Shown: positions 1-5,312 of the stretch, one piece after another
Layout of the letters: each line of letters opens with the position of its first letter
Position numbering within the stretch: the stretch's first letter is position 1
Assembly (NCBI GenBank): GCA_030523385.1
Contig: JAUNIV010000058.1
Span: 1 to 10,702 of the forward strand
Origin: Bacteroidales bacterium
GTDB taxonomy: Bacteria; Bacteroidota; Bacteroidia; Bacteroidales; Bacteroidaceae
Reading direction: 5' to 3'
Length of the DNA stretch: 10,702 nucleotides
The notes under the pieces: model-generated
Database searches by the model: none
Seen by the model: the letters and a program-made list of their open reading frames with translations, nothing else
Told to the model about the DNA's origin: nothing
Translations under genes and position numbers: made by a program

Positions 1-1
1 T

Positions 2-433
2 AGTTTCTTGCAAGATTTCAAAGCATTTGCCATGCGGGGTAACGTGATTGACATGGCTGTCGGTGTTATAATAGGTGGTGCGTTCGGAAAGATTGTCTCT
101 TCCATCGTGGCCGATGTCATTATGCCTCCTATCGGTTTATTGGTGGGCGGTGTAAACTTCACAGACTTAAAACTGGAGATGAAGCCTGCCGAAGTAGTGG
201 ATGGAGTGGAACAGGCTGCTGTTACCTTAAATTACGGGAACTTCCTGCAAGCCACGTTCGATTTTATCATCATCGCCTTCTCCATATTCTTATTTATTAA
301 ATTGCTGGCCCAATTAAACAGAAAGAAAAAAGAAGAAGCTCCGGCACCTGCCGCACCTCCTGCTCCCAGCAAGGAAGAAGTGCTGCTGACCGAGATACGC
401 GATCTATTGAAAAAGCAAGCCGAAAATAAGTAA
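2..433 (+). CDS. mscL: Large-conductance mechanosensitive channel MscL (5' end cut)
   Basis: MscL is a homopentameric inner-membrane channel that opens under membrane tension and releases solutes during hypo-osmotic shock. The frame is open from base 2 (Ser-Phe-Leu-Gln-Asp-Phe-Lys...), so the TTG at 8 is an internal Leu codon and the true start, a few codons upstream, lies outside the window. Visible are the amphipathic N-terminus, TM1 with the conserved NVIDMAVGVIIGGAFGKIVSS stretch that forms the pore, a short periplasmic loop (about residues 50-80 of the visible part), TM2 (FDFIIIAFSIFLFIKLLAQLN), a cytoplasmic Lys/Glu then Ala/Pro-rich linker, and a C-terminal helix (EEVLLTEIRDLLKKQ) that forms the pentameric bundle. 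About 143 residues are visible, normal length for the family. No convincing terminator follows directly; the hairpin at 561-592 lacks a U-run. Identity is secure. Confidence 0.96.
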   Translation, partial: SFLQDFKAFAMRGNVIDMAVGVIIGGAFGKIVSSIVADVIMPPIGLLVGGVNFTDLKLEMKPAEVVDGVEQAAVTLNYGNFLQATFDFIIIAFSIFLFIKLLAQLNRKKKEEAPAPAAPPAPSKEEVLLTEIRDLLKKQAENK

Positions 434-560
434 TACCCGACAATGATATAACGCAATTTGCGGAAGATGCATATTGCAGGTATCGCACTTACTTTTCAGA
501 CCCTCAAACAACTAAGATGTACATCGACAAACGAAAATAGTTTTTTTCAGAATATTGAAA

Positions 561-592
561 TGAGGGTGTATCAAAATTCTGATGCACCCTCA
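561..592. repeat. Inverted repeat / hairpin, possible dispersed palindrome
   Basis: The arms TGAGGGTGTATCA (561-573) and TGATGCACCCTCA (580-592) pair over 13 bp with a single G-U wobble around a 6-nt loop (AAATTC). No T-run follows on the plus strand, so it is a weak candidate for an intrinsic terminator of mscL, although it lies 128 nt past its stop. GTATCAAAATTC (568-579), running from the left arm into the loop, recurs as an exact complement at 639-650. This suggests a small palindromic repeat element rather than a simple terminator. The dispersed nature is inferred, not seen. Confidence 0.6.
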
Positions 593-676
593 GATAATTC
601 CCTCCTTTATGCATGTCGCTTTCATAACGATAAATACTGAATTTTGATACTTTGAAACGGGAGATTTGACGCCTTG

Positions 677-723
677 AAAAAAATTTTTGCTCCTTTAAAA
701 AAATTTTTTGTACGGTCAAAAAA
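677..723. other. Helically phased A/T tracts (predicted curved DNA)
   Basis: A7T5 (677-688), A7T6 (697-709) and A6 (718-723) begin 20 and 21 bp apart, that is, about two helical turns each. A-tracts in phase with the helix bend DNA. The block lies about 130-175 bp upstream of the promoter box for the DUF3857 gene, so it could affect that promoter or bind a nucleoid protein. The tracts are seen directly; the function is inference. Confidence 0.5.
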
Positions 724-852
724 TCAGTTTGATACCGTGAATTACAGAAATAACCTTTAAGAGTTTTTGCCGCTGTCAGCACGGATTAAATGAAAAAGCC
801 GGGAATCAACAGTTATCAGCAAAAGAAAAGAAAGAAATTCAAAAATAAACCG

Positions 853-860
853 TACATTTG
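853..860 (+). promoter_or_regulatory. Bacteroidota-type -7 promoter box, DUF3857 operon
   Basis: TACATTTG fits the Bacteroidota -7 consensus TAnnTTTG exactly and lies 30 nt before the start codon at 891, giving a leader of roughly 25 nt. No good -33 TTTG is seen 19-22 nt further upstream, where the sequence is purine-rich, so the assignment rests on the -7 box and position alone. Confidence 0.5.
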
Positions 861-890
861 TCTTTGTCAAAAAACAAAACGTAAACAAAC

Positions 891-2852
891 ATGAAGAAAC
901 AACTATCCGCAGCATGTGTATGCCTGCTGATGGCTTCGGCCGCAGGACATGCACAGAGCTGGAAACCTTATCTGGAGGAAGCAAAGGCAGAAGCATACGG
1001 CAAGTTTGACTGTGTGACGTTGCTGGACAGCACGTTGGTGTCGGTGCAACCCACCGGACAAGGTTCTTTTGCCGTGAGTAAAGTAATCAGAGTACAGACT
1101 CCGAAGGGAGCCGTGGCACACAGGGTGTTGAAGTATGACTATGACCCGCTGACGGCTCATGCCGAATTTAAGCGCGTCAGCATCCATCGGGCTGATGGAA
1201 CGACCCGCGAAGTGGACGTGACCCAGACATGCGACTACGCCGCGCCCGCACGGGCCATCTACTGGGGCGCACGGCAAATCATGATCGAAGTGGGAGCCTT
1301 GCAGCCCGGCGACATCATCGACTACGAAATAGCCAAAAAAGGATTCACTTACGCCCTGCTGGGCGACGGAATGTCCGAAGAAGATGATTCACGGTTCATT
1401 CCTCCCATGCGCGGACATTTCTATGACATTGTCCCCTTCTGGAGCAGCGACCCTACGGTGCGCAAAGTCTATAAGGTGGTGGTGCCCATGGAAAAGGAAG
1501 TGCAGTTCCAGTTCTATCAGGGAGAATGCGCTTCGTCCATGCGCTATGAGGACGGACAGAAGGCTTACACCTTTGCCATGAATGGCATGATGCCTTTCAA
1601 TCGCGAGCCGAACATGGTGGACCTGTTTGATGCAGCTCCCAAACTGATGATGTCTTCTACGCCACACTGGAAAGACAAGTCGCTTTGGTTTAACAAGGTG
1701 AACGAAGACTATGGTAGCTTTGCCCCGCTGCCCGAAGCACAGAAAAAGGTGGACGAACTGCTGAAAGGCAAACGCACCGAAATGGAAAAGATAGCCGTGC
1801 TCACCCATTGGGTGGCAGACAACATCCGCTATGCTGGTATCTCGATGGGAAAAGGCGAAGGCTACACGCTGCACAACACGAAGATGAACTACACCGACCG
1901 CTGCGGTGTGTGCAAGGACATTGCCGGCACGTTGGTTTCTTTCCTTCGCATGGCGGGCTTCGAGGCTTATCCTGCCATGACAATGGCAGGCAGCCGGGTG
2001 GAGAGCATTCCTGCCGACCACTTCAACCATTGCGTGGCTGTAGTGAAACTGAGCAACGGCACTTATATGCCGCTCGACCCTACGTGGGTGCCTTTCTGCC
2101 GTGAGTTGTGGAGCAGTGCCGAGCAGCAACAAAACTACTTGCCGGGTGTGCCCGAAGGCTCCGACCTTTGTCTTACACCCGTATCGGCTCCCGAAAACCA
2201 CTATGTGCGCATCAAGGCCGAAAACAGACTGGATGCTAACGGCACGCTGCGCGGCACGTTCACCCTTACGGCCGAAGGACAAAGCGACAGCAACATACGG
2301 CGCATCTTCACACAAGGCTTCCTCAGCCAGTGGCAGGCCGCTTTGGAAAAACAACTGTTGGCCGTATCGCCCAAAGCTCGGCTGACCGGCGTGGACTATG
2401 GCAAGAACCCCAAAGACTATCAGGCAGCCCCCATCCGCCTTACGTTCCGCTACGAGATTCCGGACTATGCCGTGAAAGGCGAAGGCGAAATGCTTTTCAA
2501 ACCCCTCGTAATGAACAACCTCTACAACCAGGTACGCTCCTACCTGCGCATACGCACGGACGTGAAAGAGCGGGAGTACGGATTCAAGGACAGTTGTTCG
2601 CGACTCGTGGAACTGGATGAAACCATACAGTTGCCTTCGGGCTACACCTTGCTGAACGAGCCGAAGGAAGACACGCTGCAAGGCACCGGAGCCGACTTCG
2701 AGGGTTCACTCCGCCAAACGGGCAACCGTGTGACGCTGCACAACCGGCTGGCCTTGAAGAAGCGTGTGTACGAAGCATCCGACTGGGAGAGCTTCCGCAA
2801 TGCGGTAGAGGCACACAAGGGATATGGAGATTATCTGATAATTAAAAAATGA
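891..2852 (+). CDS. Secreted DUF3857 / transglutaminase-like protein with intact catalytic triad
   Basis: 653 residues, exported: the N-terminus MKKQLSAACVCLLMASAAGHA is a signal peptide with likely cleavage after Ala21, and no lipobox is seen. Residues about 40-225 match the DUF3857 type (early beta-rich region, 'HRADGTTREVDV', 'LQPGDIIDYEI'). A transglutaminase-like core follows at about 290-400: Cys341 in CGVCKD, His380 in HFNHC and Asp396 in PLDPTW form the papain-like Cys-His-Asp triad. The remaining 250 residues are a beta-rich tail typical of these proteins. Family members are periplasmic or surface proteins of unknown substrate; bacterial transglutaminase-like cores are more often peptidases or amidases than cross-linkers. 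The stop overlaps the start of the next gene (ATGA), implying co-translation. ATG at 891 is chosen because it starts directly at the signal peptide and follows a -7 box at 853. Role is unknown; an envelope peptidase or protein-modifying enzyme is inferred. Confidence 0.88.
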   Translation: MKKQLSAACVCLLMASAAGHAQSWKPYLEEAKAEAYGKFDCVTLLDSTLVSVQPTGQGSFAVSKVIRVQTPKGAVAHRVLKYDYDPLTAHAEFKRVSIHRADGTTREVDVTQTCDYAAPARAIYWGARQIMIEVGALQPGDIIDYEIAKKGFTYALLGDGMSEEDDSRFIPPMRGHFYDIVPFWSSDPTVRKVYKVVVPMEKEVQFQFYQGECASSMRYEDGQKAYTFAMNGMMPFNREPNMVDLFDAAPKLMMSSTPHWKDKSLWFNKVNEDYGSFAPLPEAQKKVDELLKGKRTEMEKIAVLTHWVADNIRYAGISMGKGEGYTLHNTKMNYTDRCGVCKDIAGTLVSFLRMAGFEAYPAMTMAGSRVESIPADHFNHCVAVVKLSNGTYMPLDPTWVPFCRELWSSAEQQQNYLPGVPEGSDLCLTPVSAPENHYVRIKAENRLDANGTLRGTFTLTAEGQSDSNIRRIFTQGFLSQWQAALEKQLLAVSPKARLTGVDYGKNPKDYQAAPIRLTFRYEIPDYAVKGEGEMLFKPLVMNNLYNQVRSYLRIRTDVKEREYGFKDSCSRLVELDETIQLPSGYTLLNEPKEDTLQGTGADFEGSLRQTGNRVTLHNRLALKKRVYEASDWESFRNAVEAHKGYGDYLIIKK

Positions 2853-4420
2853 GTAACGAAATGAAACGAATATACCATATTATATATATATGTTTGGGAA
2901 TCTGCCTGCTGGCTGCACTCCCGGCAAACGCAGCTTCGGAGGCCGAATTCGGAAAGCTGTCGAGAACTTACACGCTGCATGCCGACGGCAGTCAGGAGAT
3001 GCGGGTCTATAAAGAACTCACGCTCTTCACCCATACGGCAATGAACGGTTTGTATGGCGAGACCTTCATCGTCTATAATCCTGCCTATCAGGAACTCAAA
3101 ATACATGATTCTTACACGAAGCAGAAAGATGGCAACATTGTCCGCACTCCTGCCAATGCCTTTGTGGAGGTATTGCCCGCTGCGGCTGCCGATGCGCCTG
3201 CCTACAACGGATTGAAGGAAATGGTGATTGTGCACACCGGACTGGAGTTGGGTGCTACCATCTATTTGGACTACTCCGTAGTGACACGTCCCGGCTACCT
3301 GCCCGAACTGGACGTGTGTACGCAGGTGGATGAGCTCTCCCCTATCAAGGAATACGTATGCACCCTGTATGTACCCGAATCCAAACCGCTGCATTATGCT
3401 TTGGTGAACGGAAACACTGCCCCCACCGTGAAAAGCGAGCAAGGCAACAAGGTGGTGACATGGACGCTGAGGAACGTACCTGCCTACTATCCCACAGAAG
3501 GCAATCAGGCACTGGCCGGCAACGTGCAAATGATCGTGGCAAACACGTATGCCTCTGCAGACGACGCACTGAAAGTGCTCCGCACACAGTTTACTGCCGC
3601 AGCCGGCAAGGAAGTGGCCGACTTGGCAAAACAACTGACCGAAGGAAAGCCAAAAGCCGAACAGGAAACCATCCTGAAGAATTACGTAAAGGGATTGGGC
3701 AACTGCCGCCTGTCGTTGGAACAGACGGGCTATCGCCTGCGCCCTGCCGCCGAGGTGATACGCACAGCATACGGCACGGAAGCCGAGAAGCTGAACCTGC
3801 TGGCCGGACTGCTGCAAGCTGTCGGACTGCCTGCTGAGGTAAAAGCGGCTTACTCCGTCAATACCGAAGCCGACAACTTTGGGCTGAGTACACTGAGCAC
3901 CCTCTTCTTAGACAATCAGTCTATAGCCGACAGGCAGGACTATCAGCCCGTACTGACACTGGACGGACAGAAACCTGTGCTGAACGCTTCGGCTCCCATC
4001 GTGCAGACAGATACACTGAATGTGACAGCCGAAACGACTAAAGCACTGGCAGGCGGTTATCGTTTAGTGACACTGCCCCATGCTCAAGAAGGTATCGCAC
4101 AAAACGGTTACGGACATGGAAGCAGTGAACGCAATGGCAACTTGCTGTTACCTCTCAAAGTCGATGAAACCTACACCTGCTTAGTCTGCCTGCCCGAAAA
4201 CATGCAGCTTTGCACTCCGTCGAAGAAGGATGGAATGACCAGTCCCGTAGGTTCACTCCTCATCACGGTAGCTCCTGCCGGAGACAACCGAGTGGAAGTG
4301 GTGCGCTCGTTGAAGCTGAACAAACAGCTCATCACTCCGGCTGAATATGCCGCTTTCCGCCGCCTGATGTCGGAATGGGAGGACGGTAACAACACTGTCT
4401 TGTTGCTAAAAGACAAATAA
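2849..4420 (+). CDS. Secreted DUF3857 protein with degenerate transglutaminase-like domain
   Basis: 523 residues. Signal peptide at residues 1-28 (hydrophobic IIYICLGICLLAALP, then ANA, cleavage after Ala28). The first ATG (2849) overlaps the preceding stop by ATGA; a second in-frame ATG at 2861 gives a more typical Met-Lys-Arg signal peptide, so either may be the real start. Residues about 35-210 resemble DUF3857 ('LHADGSQEMRVYKELTLF', 'GLELGATIYLDYSV'). Residues about 265-340 align with the transglutaminase core of the upstream protein (shared helix ending in the AGF/VGL turn), but CGVCKD is replaced by YGTEAE: the catalytic Cys becomes Glu311. The His and Asp motifs are not recognisable either. 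It is therefore probably non-catalytic, perhaps a partner or substrate-binding subunit of the 891-2852 protein; that role is inferred from the translational coupling. Family assignment is fairly sure, function unknown. Confidence 0.8.
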   Translation: MSNEMKRIYHIIYICLGICLLAALPANAASEAEFGKLSRTYTLHADGSQEMRVYKELTLFTHTAMNGLYGETFIVYNPAYQELKIHDSYTKQKDGNIVRTPANAFVEVLPAAAADAPAYNGLKEMVIVHTGLELGATIYLDYSVVTRPGYLPELDVCTQVDELSPIKEYVCTLYVPESKPLHYALVNGNTAPTVKSEQGNKVVTWTLRNVPAYYPTEGNQALAGNVQMIVANTYASADDALKVLRTQFTAAAGKEVADLAKQLTEGKPKAEQETILKNYVKGLGNCRLSLEQTGYRLRPAAEVIRTAYGTEAEKLNLLAGLLQAVGLPAEVKAAYSVNTEADNFGLSTLSTLFLDNQSIADRQDYQPVLTLDGQKPVLNASAPIVQTDTLNVTAETTKALAGGYRLVTLPHAQEGIAQNGYGHGSSERNGNLLLPLKVDETYTCLVCLPENMQLCTPSKKDGMTSPVGSLLITVAPAGDNRVEVVRSLKLNKQLITPAEYAAFRRLMSEWEDGNNTVLLLKDK

Positions 4421-4433
4421 AGTAACAGACCAT

Positions 4434-4539
4434 CAATGTTATTTTCTGTAGGTGGTCACACGAGTGATGCTACTCCTTTTTCACTCTTGCACCATCTGTC
4501 ACATACCGGATTCACACCGATTCGTATAAAATAACATTG
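4434..4539. repeat. Nested inverted repeat in convergent intergenic region
   Basis: CAATGTTATTTT (4434-4445) has an exact inverted copy AAAATAACATTG (4528-4539). Inside lie two further nested pairings: AGGTGGT (4450-4456) with ACCATCT (4491-4497, one G-U) and GAGTGA (4462-4467) with TCACTC (4481-4486). Together they could fold as a stem about 106 nt long with an unpaired 30-nt stretch on the 3' side. It starts 13 nt after the stop of the second DUF3857 gene. It may be a 3'-UTR structure, a small RNA or a decayed miniature element; no flanking target-site duplication is evident. Confidence 0.45.
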
Positions 4540-4567
4540 CTGTCCTATAAAACTTTTTAAGCTACTG

Positions 4568-4607
4568 AAAAATTAGGGCTGTTTCCATTTGCAGGATTCA
4601 GCCCTAA
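4568..4607 (-). terminator. Intrinsic terminator of the RyR-domain gene
   Basis: TTAGGGCTG (4573-4581) and CAGCCCTAA (4599-4607) form a perfect 9-bp stem with a 17-nt loop. On the minus strand the stem is followed by five U residues (A-run 4568-4572). It begins 14 nt past the stop of the minus-strand gene 4622-4906. On the plus strand the downstream sequence is only weakly T-rich, so it serves mainly the minus-strand gene. Confidence 0.75.
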
Positions 4608-4621
4608 ATGGTTATTTGCTT

Positions 4622-4906
4622 TTACATTATTGAATATCCCAGTTTGACTATTGATTTCAGTGTTTCCTGAGAGGTATTTCGGTCATAGTCTTTTTCCTCT
4701 TCAGGCAGTTCATCATACGGAATAAGACATGAATGCCTCTTTTTCTTGTCATTTCTCTCTTCGCCGTATGTCCATCCTTGTTCCATGCGACTTTTAGCCC
4801 AGACTTCATGAACATTCTTTGCCAAATCTTCGGCAAGTGCCTTCAATTTGTCCGGCAGAATAACATCTGACGTATCAATTGGTTGTGGTATATATTTCTG
4901 TTTCAT
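4622..4906 (-). CDS. Stand-alone RyR (ryanodine receptor repeat) domain protein
   Basis: 94 residues, almost entirely one RyR domain, the repeat first described in animal ryanodine-receptor calcium channels and also found in bacteria and phages. Recognisable in order: YIPQPIDTSDVILP at 5-18, the helix with NVHEVWAKSRMEQGW (31-45), the TYGEERNDKKK turn (46-56), PYDELPEEEKDYDRN (63-77) and the final helix ETLKSIVKLGYS (81-92). There is no signal peptide or membrane segment, so it is cytoplasmic. No conserved catalytic set is apparent; the domain is expected to bind a protein or small ligand, but I know of no proven role in bacteria. The gene stands alone, convergent to the DUF3857 genes and divergent from rho, with its own terminator at 4568-4607. 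A weak -7-like box (GAGCTTTG, minus strand, 4943-4950) lies upstream. By eye its base composition is more A/T-rich than the DUF3857 genes. Domain assignment is confident, function open. Confidence 0.9.
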   Translation of the reverse strand: MKQKYIPQPIDTSDVILPDKLKALAEDLAKNVHEVWAKSRMEQGWTYGEERNDKKKRHSCLIPYDELPEEEKDYDRNTSQETLKSIVKLGYSIM

Positions 4907-5098
4907 ATATTGGGGTATTTAATTTTTATTATAGGATGGTTGCAAAGCTCATATTCTATCAGTCATATTATCTATTTCTCCAATTTTCCATGTAAGCATT
5001 CGATTCGACAGAGGAAATGGTGAAATTAGCCACTATAAGATTATTATTGAGGAAAATTTAAACAGGCTCTATGAATTTCTTAAAATTTATTCCGCAAA
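4907..5098. other. AT-rich divergent intergenic stretch
   Basis: This is the part of the RyR-rho intergenic region upstream of the rho promoter. It is AT-rich and contains no supported gene. Two short frames without usable starts (for example the one giving GEISHYKIIIEENLNRLYEFLK, about 5015-5080) are open, but match nothing I recognise. A possible weak minus-strand promoter box lies at 4943-4950. Confidence 0.5.
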
Positions 5099-5131
5099 TT
5101 GCATCAGATATAAAAAAAATCACTACTTTTG
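5099..5131 (+). promoter_or_regulatory. rho promoter (Bacteroidota -33/-7)
   Basis: TACTTTTG (5124-5131) fits the -7 consensus TAnnTTTG exactly; TTG at 5099-5101 is a plausible -33 element 22 nt upstream. Transcription would start near 5138, leaving a leader of about 175 nt before the rho start codon at 5313. Confidence 0.6.
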
Positions 5132-5137
5132 CACGCA

Positions 5138-5312
5138 GCAAACGCGACCGATTCCCTTCCGAAGAAGTCTGTTTGCTTCCTGATTGCAAATCAAAAAAAG
5201 ATCCCGTAACATCCAAAAAAGGAGTGTAACCCTACCGTGTAGAGTCATGCACAAGGTGTGCCTCCTGTTACTTAAAACGATAAATGTAACATTTACTAAT
5301 TAACTATACTTT
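5138..5312 (+). promoter_or_regulatory. Long, potentially structured rho leader with an 18-codon open frame
   Basis: The leader can form several hairpins: AGCAAAC/GTTTGCT (5137-5143 with 5171-5177), CTAC/GTAG (5232-5235 with 5239-5242) and GCACA/TGTGC (5249-5253 with 5257-5261), the last two enclosed by GTAAC/GTTAC (5226-5230 with 5267-5271), which resembles a small three-way junction. GTTAC at 5267-5271 could instead pair with GTAAC at 5206-5210 or 5286-5290. TAAATG/CATTTA (5281-5286 with 5290-5295) forms another hairpin near the start. An open frame of 18 codons (ATG 5247 to TAA 5301-5303, peptide MHKVCLLLLKTINVTFTN) ends 9 nt before rho. Rho is known to autoregulate by attenuation in its leader in E. 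coli; a comparable role here is inferred. The pairings are read by eye, without energy calculation. Confidence 0.45.

Larger units (their letters stand above)
434..890. other. Gene-free stretch between mscL and the DUF3857 genes
   Basis: 457 bp with no gene I can support. Short frames on both strands (TTG-started at 458-640 plus; 504-782 minus) read through a hairpin and A/T tracts and resemble no family I know. The stretch holds the hairpin at 561-592, three copies of the word TTTGATAC or its complement (568-575 inverted, 643-650, 728-735), three phased A/T tracts (677-723) and a promoter -7 box (853-860). Confidence 0.6.

Noticed and set aside
561..592. Hairpin as intrinsic terminator of mscL
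   Set aside because: No T-run follows the stem on the plus strand and it is 128 nt past the stop, so it is listed as a repeat instead.
458..640. TTG-started 60-residue plus-strand frame and the 92-residue minus-strand frame at 504-782, downstream of mscL
   Set aside because: Both run through the hairpin and A/T tracts, have poor starts and no recognisable domain; the region behaves as non-coding.
1389..2681. 430-residue open frame antisense to the first DUF3857 gene
   Set aside because: A shadow of codon bias in the real gene: it has no domain, no start signal, and the plus-strand protein has a signal peptide and catalytic triad.
2831..3817. 328-residue antisense frame over the second DUF3857 gene
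   Set aside because: His/Cys/Arg-rich nonsense composition typical of antisense frames; overlaps a well-supported secreted protein.
4938..5190. Open frame without ATG upstream of rho (contains EISHYKIIIEENLNRLYEFLK)
   Set aside because: Looks mildly protein-like but has no start codon, crosses the rho promoter and resembles no family I know; not enough to call a pseudogene.
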